The notes beneath the pieces were generated by a model. That model did no database searches, was not told the DNA's origin, and saw only the letters and a program-made list of their open reading frames with translations. A stretch of DNA of 64,000 nucleotides. Source: Quercus robur (Eukaryota; Streptophyta; Magnoliopsida; Fagales; Fagaceae). The number at the start of each line of letters is the position of its first letter. Positions within the stretch are counted from its first letter, which is position 1. Location: the NCBI RefSeq assembly GCF_932294415.1, contig NC_065538.1, positions 21,545,759 to 21,609,758 of the forward strand, in the 5' to 3' direction. The position numbers were made by a program, and so were the translations under genes. Shown one piece after another: positions 12,661 to 25,194 of the stretch.

Positions 12661-13816
12661 TACTTAAATTAGTGCCCGGTCTATCTCATATCCACTCCAC
12701 CGGGGCGGGCCCCCAAAACTGGGAAGATGTTCAATTGGGCTTGTCGCTCCCTATTTTCAACTGGGGTCTTGGCCTATTTTGAGGAACCTTGATCCAATTA
12801 TTCAAATTTCAGAGTGGAATGAATTATATTTCTTGAAATGATATGAAAAAAACAAATTTCAGGTGAGGACTACAATTACAATCAACATCAAAATATCAGT
12901 TCTGCTCCTAGTTTTTTTTTTTTTTTTAAGAGAGTTTTAGCTTCTAATTGAACCTCAGATTTCTTATTCAACCATAAATTTTTTTACCAATTGAGCTAAC
13001 TGAAACTCACGGTTATTCTACTTAATTATCTCTATAATTGAATTATCATAAAAATATATATATACCTATAGATCTGTCTTTTCTTCTATTAATATATGAT
13101 CCTTTATACACTACCTAATACGGTTATATTTTCAAAGATGCTTCATAATCTTCATAATATTATTGATCAGGTTTTTTAGACTATAAGTCTCGGAGTCGAT
13201 GAAGAATATTGGCAAGGTCTCTTTAGGGTGTTATATCATACAAAATCCCAGAGACCGTTTTCTATAATTTTTTTTTTTTAATCTATTCAGTTTATTTGAT
13301 TTATGTACCAAATTTTAAAGTTAATGTAAAAATAACAATATAAGTTTAGGCATATGCACTAAACAATATATAATAATAATGTCAGTTCGGTAATATTGTA
13401 AGTTGAACAATTGTTAATAATAATAAACAATGCATTGGGAAATCAGGATTATAATTTCATTGTAATGTGTGTGTATTTTTTATCATCAAAATGATTTTTT
13501 TTTTTTCAAATTTAAGCATTTGATTATATGCTTTAGTTTAAGCTTGAGTGCATGAGCTTGATACCAAGATTGTGTTTGAGTTCCAATTCAAGAGCTTGAT
13601 TTTTAAGCTCAATATAGAGCTTGAGCTCAACTTAAGTAATGAATCAAATCTTGTCATGCTAAGCTTAAGCTTTTGGGTTTTTTGACAAGATTGAGTTCAA
13701 AAGTTGTGTGTAAGCTTGACTTGAGTTCGCTTTGATTTTGAACAAATTTTTTATTATTGTTGAGTTAAATTCAACAATTCACTAGTTGTCAGTACTCAAT
13801 TATAACCTTAGTTATG

Positions 13817-13856
<40 letters not shown>

Positions 13857-14265
13857 AAATAGAAATTCTACTATAGCCTAATCTAGGTATAAATGTGTGT
13901 GAAACTCTCTTCTGAAAATTTGAATTCTGGTCCTTATCTCCCACATTCCATAAGCACTTATACTTGTGAAGTGACCATCGTATCAAGGGTGTGTGGTGGT
14001 GTTATAACTTATTAACTAATGATCAAGATTACATATCTATTACTACATTTATTATATCGAATATGTCTAGTTAACTAAGCAAGGGGACTTTTACAATAAT
14101 GCCTCTCGTTGCTTATAGTAAGAAGAAAGATAAACAAAATTGGCTTAGGCGTATACCAATTATTACCAATTCTAATAAAAACCATAAAATACAAGGATAC
14201 AAGCATGTATTGTCTAGTCACAATTATGTATAGCACTTATCAAATAGGCACGTGTACACATAACC

Positions 14266-14290
<25 letters not shown>
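12661..14290. repeat. duplicated 3'-flank block of the receptor array, copy 2
   Basis: Homologous to 2310-3655 in the same order and orientation. In unit 1 this block runs directly into the 3' end of the kinase. Here the similarity stops at an AT microsatellite (14268-14299) and transposon fragments follow, so the gene that belonged to this flank has been lost or displaced. Confidence 0.75.
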
Positions 14291-14302
<12 letters not shown>

Positions 14303-14321
14303 AGAATATTGTAACTTTCAT

Positions 14322-14470
14322 TAAGAAGAAGATAAATTCAAAACATCCTGAGCCAATGTGGACTTAAGCATACTAGAATTTTCTTCTATCCAAGTTATAT
14401 AAGTATTAATTCCTTTAGCATATTGAGCCAAAATGCATGCTGGTTGATTTCCTTGCCACTTACAAGACAT
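14322..14470 (-). pseudogene. LINE RNase H C-terminal fragment
   Basis: Read on the minus strand, this encodes a typical C-terminus of a plant LINE reverse-transcriptase protein: KWQGNQPACILAQYAKGI, then WIEENSS, then a stop at about 14322. The arginine-x-x-N-x-x-A-H pattern of the domain is degraded (H to C). Only this tail is present, so it is a short 5'-truncated or rearranged copy. Confidence 0.6.
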
Positions 14471-14524
14471 AGTTGGACCGTTCTAAATGGCAGAGTTGGA
14501 TTGAATCCTGTCCATTTGGGGTTA

Positions 14525-14930
14525 GAGCACTAGTATTGGGAGGTGTAAAAACCCTCCAATTGCTATTTTACAACTCAAGACACCCAAAACCCACTCCATC
14601 TGGGTTTGTAAACTTAAAAAAAAAATTGAAACCTATGAACAATAAGGTTGCATATATGCAACCTTACTGTTTATAGGTTGTAAAGAAAAAAAAAATTATT
14701 TTAATCTTGTGGTTGTGTGTGAAGAGAAAAAAATAGTAGGAGGAAAAAAAGAGAGAACGGTACTTTTTATTATTTTATTAGTTAGTTTATATTATTTTAT
14801 TGAGTTGTATGTAAAAATAAAAATTGAGATGTTGGGTGAGTAGCAAAATGGGTTAGTAAAATACATAAAGTAGTATTTGAAGATGCAAAAATAAGTTTTT
14901 TATTTTTTGCATCCCTAGATACTAGTGCTC
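14525..14930. mobile_element. Tourist-like MITE (PIF/Harbinger type), 406 bp
   Basis: Terminal inverted repeats GAGCACTAGTA at 14525 and TACTAGTGCTC ending at 14930 are perfect, and TTA is duplicated at 14522-14524 and 14931-14933. The three-base TTA target duplication and the GAG start fit non-autonomous PIF/Harbinger elements. No coding capacity. It lies between two LINE-derived fragments. Confidence 0.85.
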
Positions 14931-15005
14931 TTAGATGGCAAACTCCATCCCCAAATTGGTATTAGTCAATTGGGCTATAAAAGCTATTGAGTATACATAT
15001 GGAGC

Positions 15006-15170
15006 TTATACGGTGTAGGAATAATAATGAGAGATGATTTTGGTCATATAATTTCGGGGTCCACACGAAGTCAACCATGGGTCCCAATTTTAGTAGCCTC
15101 ATCTCTCATGGCTGTGTCCAAAGCAATTGCCATGGATACTAGTGTTTTTAATGCAACTTTGAAACAGATG
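15006..15170 (+). pseudogene. LINE RNase H N-terminal-type fragment
   Basis: The plus strand reads GIIMRDDFGHIISGS and continues into a segment like the A-x-A helix of RNase H domains fused to plant LINE reverse transcriptases (compare GVVVRNSEG in the LINE at 29.8 kb). A stop follows near 15170. It has the opposite orientation to the fragment at 14322-14470, so the two are not one simple insertion. Confidence 0.5.
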
Positions 15171-15361
15171 TAGCACAAGCGCTTCAACGCTTGTATAAAG
15201 CAAATTTCAATTGCAAAATTTTGGTCAACTCTTGAGTGATTGGTTAGAGGAGTAGTCTATTTAGCTTATGTAGTGATAGTTTCTAATGTATTTAGCGCTA
15301 ATTTCTAATGTATGCTAGTAAGTTGGAGCAAGAAGAATAAGATGAAGAAGCTCTTATTGAG

Positions 15362-15363
<2 letters not shown>

Positions 15364-15403
<40 letters not shown>
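15364..15403. repeat. (GA)20 microsatellite at the left border of the CACTA element
   Basis: A pure GA run of about 40 bases ends where similarity to the inverted right end of the CACTA element begins. The expected CACTA terminus is absent at this border. Confidence 0.9.
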
Positions 15404-15405
<2 letters not shown>

Positions 15406-15429
15406 TACTTTCAATGATGAAAAAATTTG

Positions 15430-15840
15430 TACCTAAAAGTCCCGTCGCTAAAAGTCCTGGTGACGAAAAATTTTGTCACTAAAAGTCCGATTTGATTTTT
15501 CTTTTTAAAACGTTTCGTCGCTAAATGTTTTCCTCGCTAAAAGCACCATTCAGTGACGAAAACATTTCGTCACTAAAAACACTTTAGTTTATTAAATCAT
15601 ATTTAGTAATAAATAATTTCGTCACTAAAACTATTTTCGGGTACATATAGTGACGAAAAAGTCCGTTACTAAAACTATTTTTAAGAAAATCCAAGCACAT
15701 ATAGTGACGAAAATTTTCATTACTAAAACCATTTCTTACAAAATTTTGCTACATTTAGCGACGAAATATTTTGTCACTAAAACAATTTTTTGTTTCTATA
15801 TTTGTGAGATGAAAAAATTCATCACTAAAACTTATTTCCT
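15430..15840. repeat. left subterminal repeat cluster of the CACTA element
   Basis: Repeated words such as gtgacgaaaa, cgtcactaaaa and gtcgctaaaag occur in both orientations about every 20-40 bases. In En/Spm-type elements such arrays are where the TNPA-type protein binds to bring the ends together. Confidence 0.85.
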
Positions 15841-16420
15841 ATTTTTATTTTTTTCATGGCTTTGATATTAACTTGTAACCTATCATTAGATTATTAAAAC
15901 CTCACATTTGAATAATACATTTATTTCAACAACACATTTATAAAAAAAGATCCATATATTCCACAAGTAAAAAATAAAACAAGTATCCAATTCAAATTCC
16001 TTCCATACAATAATTATTTGCAACATATACAATAACTTAAGATGTTTTATAACAATACAAAAAGTGTAGCATAATATAATTAGAACTAGCGTAAGATGTC
16101 CTCATATGTTTTCAAGTAATGCCAAAAGTAAATCTCCTAAAAGCCACCAATAAGAAATTTGCACATATATAAAAACAATTAAAATTGTAAAGTAAAAATA
16201 TTAACTATGTTATAAAAAACATTTCTAACAATGCATTAAGAGTAGTCACACCATGTAGTGTGAGTCAATTACTAAAATAAAGTACTAACCAAAAAGTGTT
16301 TTAACTTGAAGTTGAACTGCCCCCATAGGTAAGAGCTTCATCATAACCCTTGCTCCTCAAAAAGTTAAGAATATTCTTTTGGACCTCTTCTTGCTTAGCT
16401 CGTGCCTCTTGGTCCCTAGC

Positions 16421-17617
16421 TCACTCCTCTTGGTCCCTAACTCTTGCCTCTTTAAGCTCAATTATCTCATTTTCTAGCCATTGGATATACTCCACTGAGG
16501 AATTAGATGACGCGGTGGTTACTAGAGAAGATGAAGGTCTCATGCCAAGTCCTTTTACAATACCGGACTTCTTCTTAAAAACCAAGTTTGAGATCTCCTC
16601 TTGTGTAAGGGGAATTGCATTAGGATCTTGACAATGATACTCATGCACTTTGAGAATATTTTCCTATCATTTGAAAAAGAGAAAGAAACAAACAATCACA
16701 ACATTAATACTACATATGTTATAGTTTTACAAACATGATAGGGATGGAATGATACATATACATATGACGCTTTATCCTCATGGTGTATCCACATATTGTA
16801 TTTGGATTGAAATAAACATCTCTGAAGATTTTTGCCAATTCAGGAACTTGACCGTCATTATTATTTGTCTGATTAATTAACATTTAAGTGTTAGATAGAT
16901 GTACTTAATTAATCACAACATGTAATATACTAAGGTTTAAGAAAATGAAAAAACACGCACCTCTTCATCAACCTTAATAGCAAGTGCCTTTATCTCACAT
17001 ATATGTTTGCTTGAAGTTTTCTTCCTATTTTCAAAGTTCTTTCTTGATTTATTCTAATAAACGACATTCAAGATATTTATTAGACGATGAATAAAAAAGT
17101 ATACATTTACTTCATCTAAGCATTAATCTAATCAGTTTACAACATAATATAGTAAACATTGGATAATAATAATAATATACGCATAAATAATTTACTAGTC
17201 AATCCTCATTGGTCCATCTCCCATCAATGAGTTCAATCCACAGTTCAAGTGTGAGTCGTCTTGGTACCATCACCTCGCGAGCGTGTAAGTCGTCCTGGTG
17301 CCATTTGTAACTAACTAACATACATATAATGGAACAACAAAGTCATTACAAGTAATGGAACAATAAAGTTATTGTCATTTATTGTACCATATGGAACATC
17401 TATTGTACCTTATGGATTACAAAATTAGATGACTCATCATCATTGTCGTCGTCACAATAGGTAGTACATAATCATCATCTACCACAACACTAACTCTACT
17501 TCTTTTCCTTTTTGCACAATTGAACTGAACAAAATCCTTTAGAGAAGTTGAGATATGCTTCAATCCCAAAGCATCGAATCTCTCTTGGTTTTGTCTTATT
17601 CTATCCAATCTTGTCAT
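16421..17617 (-). pseudogene. TNPA-like (Ptta/En/Spm plant transposase) gene remnant
   Basis: Second gene of the CACTA element. The segment 17617-17417 begins MTRLDRIRQNQERFDALGLK, like the N-terminal part of plant Ptta/En/Spm proteins. The segment 16648-16421 holds the C-terminal part, GLGMRPSS followed by a leucine- and glutamate-rich coiled stretch around YIQWLENEIIELKEAR. The intervening 16.65-17.4 kb probably contains introns plus decay. In related elements this protein binds the subterminal repeats. Family assignment rests on short motifs, so it is less sure than for the TNP2 gene upstream. Confidence 0.6.
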
Positions 17618-17714
17618 CTCATACCTTGGTATGCTACGAGTGTATTAAGCCTTTTTGGGCATTTTTTGAAACTATGTATTGATATGAAAGATAAGTACAA
17701 CTGCAACTAACTTA

Positions 17715-18005
17715 ACATCAAAGTCCACACCATTATCCATATCAAGCAACTCACAGGTGCAAAATTTGAACACAATTGCTACTAACTCAACACAACAAAT
17801 GACCACATCAATATCCGTATCAAGTTCAAGATAAGTACAAAACATCTCAATAACAATTACTATTAACTTTACATATCATAGTCTATACCATTATCCATAT
17901 CAAGCAATTCACAAATGCTAAATTTGAACATAATTACTACTAACTCAACACAACAAATGATCACATCAATATCTATATCAAGTTTAAGATAAGTACAAAA
18001 TAATT
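17715..18005. repeat. tandem duplication of about 160 bp
   Basis: The words ccattatccatatcaagcaa and actaactcaacacaacaaat recur at a spacing of about 160 bases. It lies between the TNP2-like and TNPA-like genes of the CACTA element and is non-coding. Confidence 0.75.
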
Positions 18006-18069
18006 GTTACTTAGACAAGCATAAAACTTTAAGACAAGCACACAATATTTAAGACAATTGTTATGAACT

Positions 18070-21000
18070 CTACATATCATAATCCATATCAAAATCAACA
18101 TTAGGTATGTCATGCTCTTCATTTTGATTAACATCTCTTGAAGTTCCACCTTCAAGAATAACCTCAGTTTCAACATCACCCATACAATAGTTAATAATAT
18201 TGTCCTCAACATTAATAAAGACAACATCAACAATCGTTTTTTGTTGGAATGCGTCACTATCTTCTGTATTATCATTGGATTCTCCACCCCTAATTTCTAG
18301 GATATCAAACACTCCTCTATGTTGGATGGATTGCATAATTTTCCAAGATTCACCCAATTTGGTATTTTGAAGGTAGAAAACTTGTCTCGCTTGACTAGAA
18401 AGTATAAAAAGGTCATTTTCATATCACCAACTTGTAACATCAATGCTTGTGCAGTGTGCATCGGTTCTTATTGTTTTCCTTCAACTATTGGTACCAGTAT
18501 TGTACCATTCACACTGGAGTAAAACAACTTTATGGTGAAACACATACTCCAATTCCCAAATTTTGTACAAATGACCATAGTAGTCGTGCATTTCTCCCTT
18601 ATAGTCCCCTTCGATACATATACCATTATTTTGGGTTACACGACAATTGTCTAGGTCCCTTGTATGGAACTTTACACCATTGACCATATAAACTGTGTAC
18701 TCCTTCACATGCGGCTTATGACCATTTGCTAATGACCATAGCTGTTTAGTAGTTTTTAGTGACTCGTTAACTTTCAATCTATTCATCTATAATGACATAC
18801 AACAAGTGATATTAATTAGTAATAAGTAATGACGAAACTATTTAAATGTTTAATTTTTATTAGTGCATGATTAAATTTCAAATGTCTTATACGTTTTCTA
18901 AACCACTTAGGAAACTCTTGTCGTTGGATTTGAGTTATGACTTCTCTAGTAGGATTATGCAATGTGCTTTTGTGTTCACTGTTAAAAATAAGGTAATTTA
19001 TTTTTAGTTAAGCATTGCAAATAATATTCAAAACTTGATTAAGCAAGACATGCATATAAAATCACATACTTTAAATAAGGCTCTAGCTTAAGACTATTGT
19101 ACAACAAGTACCAACGAGTAGTATCAAGCAATGCACGAGACAAGTTGCCATCATTCCGCCTACCATTTGTAGGTCGGGCAATCTATGAAAAAACTATTAA
19201 TCCTTCGCTAGATTCATCAAAATCTTTATTTCTTTCTCTTCGATTATACACAATTTCGATTCCATCAATATACAAAGACCAGTTGTTAATACATTCTTTG
19301 AGAATGTAAGCCTTTGCAATCGAACCTTCTGGTCGAGCTTAGTTGGAAACGTATCTTTTCAATTTTCTAAAGTGCCTATGAGGAAAAAATACGTATATTA
19401 TGTGATTTTATACCACATGGGAAATATGCAATTGATGGATGCATTAAAGGATCAATTACCTTTAAATTGGGTACATCCATTGATTTTGTACCGAGCCTCC
19501 TAGAATTGCTTCTTAAGGTAAGTGAACAGTAAGGTGGACCATAACATCAAAGAATGCTGGAGGAAAGAACCTCTCAAGCTTGCATAGTATAAGAACTATA
19601 CGTTCTTCTAGTTTCTCCAATTCACTTTACTTTAGGGTCCTTAAGCATAAGTCTTGGAAGAAGCTGCCCAACTCAAACAATACAATATTAATGTGTTTAT
19701 GTGCAAACCCTCGCAACCCAATTGGAAGAATTCGTTGTAGTAGCACATGACAGTCGTGGCTTTTTAAACTAGATAATTTACCATTTTTTGCATTTATTGA
19801 CCTTGATATGTTGGCTGCATAGTCATCCAGATACTTGACTGATTTCAAATAGTTATAGAAACCATCCCTTTCATTTGGGCTTAATGAAAAGAAAGCCCGA
19901 GGCTTGTCATATAATCCATCAGGACGTTGTTTCAAATGCAACGTGTGTCTAAAGTTCATATTTTGCAAGTCTATTCGTGCCTTGTCAGTATCCTTGTTTC
20001 TCCCTTCAATGCCCAACAAAGTACCGTAAGTACTCTCACTAATGTTCTTCTCCACATGCATGACATCAATAGTGTGCTTAAGCTTCTTATTCTTCCAGTA
20101 TGGAAGCTTGTACAAAGTACTTACCTTTGACCAATTTGGCTCCCCAATGAGTTGTCTCTTCTTGTTACTTGGATGCTTTCCTAAAATTATATTTGGCATT
20201 CTATCTAGCTATTCTTGTATCTTTCCCACTTGCAACTCTAAAGATTTCTTTCGTTTCTCTGATAAACCATTATGCAACTGACTATGTCTCCAATAATATT
20301 CCGTAGGCAAATAAGCTCGATAGTTAATGAATCCAATTTTACTTTCCAAAGCTTCTAAATATGGTTTATTGTTGCAAGTGTAACAAGAATGATAACCTTT
20401 TGTCCTCCACCCAAATACACTACCAAATCTAGGATAGTCATGTATTGTCCACAACAAAGTTGCACACATTTGAAAATACTCTTTACTATAAGCATCATAA
20501 GTTTCTACACCTTATTCCCACAACTCCTTCAACTCATTAACCAATAGTTTCAAGTAAATATCAATCTCATTTCCCGGTTGATGAGGACTAGGAATAAGCA
20601 AGGACAACATAAAATATGGCTCCTTCATAACCAACCAAGATTATAGGTTATAGAGGATAAGTATGACAGGTCACATACTATAGTTGCTGTTTATATTCCC
20701 AAAAGGGTTAAATCCATCTGTAGCCAACCCCAATCTTACATTCCGAGGTTTGAGGGCAAAATCAAGATGTTGCAAATCAAACTCCTTCCACTCCTCAATA
20801 TCAGTCGGATGCCTCATTATCCCATCATCCACACGTTTATATATATACCATCTCATGTCCTTAGCTCTTTGCCCTGACATGTACAATCTCCTTAGTCTCG
20901 GTGTCAACGGGAAGTAACGCAATACCTTATGAGGAATCTTCTTACCTTGGGCATGTGTATCCTTGTACCTAGGCGCCTCACACACCAAACATTTATCAAG

Positions 21001-21663
21001 ATTTTCATTTTCCTTCCAAAATAGTTCACAATCATTTTTGCATGCATCTATATGCTCGTATGACATGCCCAAATCACATAATATCTTCTTTGCTTCATAA
21101 GTTAACCTTGAAACCAAGTTACCTTTCGGTAAAACCTTTGTTAGCAATTCTATCATCATATCAAGTCTCTTATTACTCAAGTTGGTCATTACCTTTACAT
21201 TCAACATCTCAATAACAAACTTCAAGATACTATAATCAGTGCAACCTAGATACAACTCATGCTTTGCATTCTCCTTAAGTTTGTTAAAATGACGCACTTC
21301 CTCATCTTCGGTTGCATTTCTTGGTTCCCCTCTAATTCGGTCACCTACCAAGGCATTGATACCATCCATATGATCACCATCTGACATTTCATTATCATGA
21401 ATGTTCTCGTTCAATACACGAGGTTCTCCATGATTATACCATTTAATGTAAGATTGCATAATCCCATGATGAAGCAAATGGATACGCACAGTATGAGGAG
21501 ATTGTCGATAGCAATTCACACAGTGAATACACGGGCACAGAATATTACTACTTAAGTTCACAACCGCTTTTGCAAAATTAATAAATGCATTGACCTCTTC
21601 AATATATGGATGACTTAATCTACCATCGGGTGTCTTACCCATTGTCATCCAACTTTTATCCAT
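18070..21663 (-). pseudogene. TNP2-like CACTA transposase pseudogene
   Basis: Starting at Met 21663, the N-terminal transposase-associated domain (about residues 1-80, with CPCIHC) and the Tnp2 core (YLGCTDYS, then GMSYEHIDACKNDC) are open for 330 codons. The same frame then continues downstream through several in-frame stops: near 20671 (a Trp codon changed to TGA), about 20640, 20510 and 20206. It includes TIDVMHVEKNI (about 20085), KSHDCHVLLQ (about 19760), and at 18786-18481 a DUF4216-type C-terminal domain (VNGVKFHTRDLDNCR, VVLLQCEW). The C-terminus SWKIMQSIQHR lies near 18330. Conserved motifs stay in one frame, so most damage is nonsense mutation. The protein would cut and join element ends. 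Confidence 0.85.
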
Positions 21664-21845
21664 GTTTGACTACAATTACAAGATGAATGCTACTTTAGTA
21701 AAATAAGGACAACTCATGCATAATGTATTCTAACATTTAAGTCTATAAGCTACTTAGATAAAGTTCTATCACATTCATGAATACACAAGTCTATATTAAT
21801 ACTTAAACAAATATACATTGCACACTCAAACACTCCCAATATTAG

Positions 21846-22715
21846 TTTAAACCACCTTATAACATCATGCAAGCCACCTACTTGCTCCAACACAATAGCC
21901 CACCACAAAATCAATTTCCAACATCACAAGTACAGAGTTTTACAAATATTTAAATCAAATAAAATATTATTCATCACATCTAATCAACAAAACTCATTCA
22001 CATTTGCAAGAATTGAAAAAACACTCCTAATATGTATTTAAATCACCTTATAACACCATGCAAGCCACTCGCTTGCTCCAACACAACAATCCACCACAAA
22101 ACCAATCACAAGCATCACAACTATAATGCTTACAAGTATTGAAATCAAATAAAATACTATTCATCATATCTAATCAATAAGGTCCATTCACATTTGCAAG
22201 AAATTAAAAATACTCTTAAAATTTAAACCACCTTATAACACCATGCAAGTCATCCGCTTGTTCCAACATAACAACCCACCACAAAACCAATCACAAACAT
22301 CACAAGTATAGAGTGTTTACAAGTATTGAAATCAATTAAAGTACTATTCATCACATCTAATCAATAAGGTCCATTCACATTTGCAAGAAATTAAAACACT
22401 CCCAATATGAATTTAAACCACCTTATAACACCATGTAAGCCACCTGCTTGCTCCAACACAACAACCCACCACAAAACCAATCACAAACATCACAAGTATA
22501 GAGTGTTTACAAGTATTGAAATCAATTAAAGTACTATTCATCACATCTAATCAATAAGGTCCATTCACATTTGCAAGAAATTAAAACACTCCCAATATGA
22601 ATTTAAACCACCTTATAACACCATGCAAGCCACCCCCTTGCTCCATCACAACAACCCACCACAAAACCAATCACAAACATCACAAGTATAGGGTTTTATA
22701 GGTATTTAAATAGAG
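21846..22715. repeat. tandem array, 4.6 copies of a 185-191 bp unit
   Basis: Units start at 21846, 22037, 22222, 22412 and 22602 with tttaaaccaccttataacac and end inside the fifth copy. The third and fourth units are nearly identical and the first two more diverged, as expected of an array that keeps expanding. It sits between the 5' terminus and the TNP2 start of the CACTA element. Confidence 0.9.
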
Positions 22716-23884
22716 TTTACTTACTATGATCAAGCTAAGTGTACAAGTTTGATTTGTTGACTAAGCTTTGGTCTTTAACTTTCACAGGTCTAAGCCGCTT
22801 TCTATTCCCCCACAACAACCCAAACAATCACTAACCTTGTCATCACATTCAACCAGAAACCTTTTCACCAATACTAAAAAAAAAAAAGCCCTCAAATTAT
22901 GTCACCAATGGGCATTCATCAAAAGCCTTTACAAACTATATGCGAAGAAAATTCAATTTACGGGTCTCCTATTCACCAAACCCATATAGAAAACAATACA
23001 AATAATATCAACAAAGTGCACAGAGAGATAAACTCCAAAAACAATTCAATTATGTCACCATGTCCATTCCTAAAGTATTAAGCATTAATTTGACTTACAA
23101 AAGGTTCCTATCAGAAAGGCATTTCCTGTAAAATGAAAAAAAAAAAAGGAAGAGAGCAGTCAGTACAACTCAAACATTAAAAAAAATTTCAACATGCATA
23201 TCGCCGAAGCAAGTGCCGAACACAATTTGCTACTGAATTCTTATTTACAAACAAATAAAGATAACCATAGCCATTCAGATAGTCTCTGTTTGGCTGCTCA
23301 TAGAATGCATGTAAATGAAAAAGAAAAAAAAGAAAAAAGAAAAAGAAAAAAAAAGAGCTAAAATAAAAACGAATAAACAAAACAATACCAAAAACCTTTC
23401 ACATTACAAATTCACAGTATTTACCAATGAACATTAAGAGAGACACAAATGGAGCAGAGAAATGGGAAAAGGAGATGAAGAAATAAGCAATGGGTATTCT
23501 TTGAAATTGTGAAATAGTAGAAAAAGGATGAGTGACTTACTATGGCGATGGGAACGGAGTTTGTGATGGCTCAAATCGGCGACAAAATGCTCGAATTGGT
23601 GACAGTTGGTTTTCTTTTAGGTTATCGGCGACGGTGGGCTTATTGGTGATGGTTGCATTATCGGCAATGGTGAGTGGGCTTATCAGAGATAATTGAGTTC
23701 ATTTGGGCGATGATTGAGTTCATTTGGCTTATCGGAAATGGTTGGGTCATCGGCGACGGTGAGTGGGATTATCGGCAACGGTTGGGTTCATCACAAGTAT
23801 CAGCGACGATTGGAGCTTAAGAGTCAAGCTTGGTACTTTTTTGTTTTGGTATTGAAATGGGGCTAGTTTGGGAGTATTTATATT
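22716..23884. other. CACTA 5' untranslated or promoter region
   Basis: I see no conserved coding motif. At 23570-23800 a degenerate minisatellite repeats a word like atcggcgacggt / gagtgggcttatcgg. Poly-purine runs lie at 23318-23355. Confidence 0.5.
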
Positions 23885-24506
23885 GAAGTCTTTAGTGACG
23901 AAATGTTTTCGTCGCTATTGCCCACTTCTAGCGACGAATTTCGGTTTCGTCACAAAAGGAGACAAAATTTGTTACACTTTTAGCGACGACTTTAATTTCA
24001 TTGCTATAACACTTTTAGCAACAAATTTTAATTTCGTAACTAAAGAAACCATATTTTGTTAATATTTTTAGCGACGAAATTCAAATTTTGTCGCTATAGC
24101 ATACTTTTAGTGACGAATTGTGATTTCGTCGCTAAAACTGTGAAATGAAAAACCATGATTATTTTTAGTGACGATTATTTTTAGTCACTAAAGCTTCCTT
24201 AAAGCGACGAAATAATTTTCGTCGCTAATACTATCCACAGCAATACCTACAGTGACGAAATATTTTGTCACTAAAAATTTCAACTTTTAGCGACAAAATA
24301 TTTCGTCGCTATAGATTAATTAAGTTTGTGCCAAAGTTTTCCCTATTGGCACCCATTTTTCAGATCACAATAGTTACGGAATTTATTTTTCATCTCTAAA
24401 TGTTATAATTTTTTTCATTATTAGCGACAAAACTCATATTTCGTCACTAAATCTGTATTTTTAGCAATGAAAAATTTTTCCTCACTAATTTTCATCGCTA
24501 AAAATA
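23885..24506. repeat. right subterminal repeat cluster of the CACTA element
   Basis: Dense copies of tttagcgacgaaa, ttcgtcgcta and diverged forms in both orientations, matching the left cluster at 15430-15840. Confidence 0.9.
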
Positions 24507-24521
24507 CATTTTGTTGTAGTG

Positions 24522-24780
24522 GAGAGAAGCATTATTGCAATATTCATCCCTTTTTTTTTTGGGTATCAAGACACATTAAATGAGTAGCACGTACTTTGCA
24601 AATTGTGATATAAGGGTCGTCATTTGGAATAGGGGGGCATGAGTAATACCGCTAAGCATGAAATGGCCTGTGTATGATAGGTTCCCCAAAAAAGGGAAAA
24701 AAATTCACCAAATGGAAGAGAATAGATGCTATCGAAAGCAGAGTATGTTGCATTATTGCATTCATTAGAAAGGGGTGCTT
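24522..24780. repeat. receptor-array flank fragment, homologous to 40698-40975
   Basis: Shared words in order: attaaatgagtagca, tttgcaaattgtgatata, aggttcccca, accaaatggaagagaatag. The other copy lies about 0.8 kb downstream of receptor unit 3, so this is the flank of a further array unit, into which the CACTA element is inserted. Confidence 0.85.
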
Positions 24781-24930
24781 TCAACTTGAAAACTTTGTTT
24801 TGCAATTTGATTCCCAAGGGCTATGTATGTCTTATTTCTTTTGAATTAGGATTTTTTGGGTAATTGTTTTGCATGGTCGGTTATTGTTGTAACTAATTCC
24901 ATAAAAAAAATAAAAAATTTGGAATCAGTC

Positions 24931-24961
<31 letters not shown>

Positions 24962-24974
24962 AAATTGATTTAAT

Positions 24975-25025
<51 letters not shown>

Positions 25026-25191
25026 AAAGAAAAAGAGAAGAAAAACAAATAAAGACAAACAAGGTCTCTTGACGGAATAGAAATCTTATGTCTCACTTGT
25101 TGTGTTGCAAAATAAATGAGTCTATTATATTTTTACCCATTTTAGAAGAAAAAAAAATTGCTCTAAGATAAAATTATATTCTGGACTGATA
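24781..25191. other. non-coding, long T runs
   Basis: No gene. T runs at 24931-24957 and 24980-25017, the second about 38 bases long. Confidence 0.6.
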
Positions 25192-25194
25192 TAA

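Larger units (their letters stand above)
15404..24521 (-). mobile_element. CACTA (En/Spm-type) DNA transposon, decayed, about 9.1 kb
   Basis: The right end, 24507-24521, reads inverted as CACTACAACAAAATG, the hallmark of CACTA elements. Both ends carry many direct and inverted copies of a subterminal word close to TTAGCGACGAAA, and two transposon genes lie between them on the minus strand: TNP2-like, then TNPA-like. The left end matches the inverted right end only from about the thirteenth base (atgta.ttt..gatgaaaa); the outermost CACTA bases are replaced by a GA run. The element interrupts flank sequence of the receptor array (24522 onward matches 40700 onward). Many stop codons show that it is no longer autonomous. 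Confidence 0.9.

Noticed and set aside
21846-22715. CRISPR-like array
   Set aside because: The units are contiguous 185-191 base tandem repeats with no spacers, in a eukaryotic transposon.
22899-23081. Short plus-strand frames upstream of TNP2
   Set aside because: They lie antisense in the CACTA 5' region, have no motif, and are explained by AT-poor codon chance.
24846-25080. Open frames encoding long Phe or Lys runs
   Set aside because: They are translations of T and A homopolymers.
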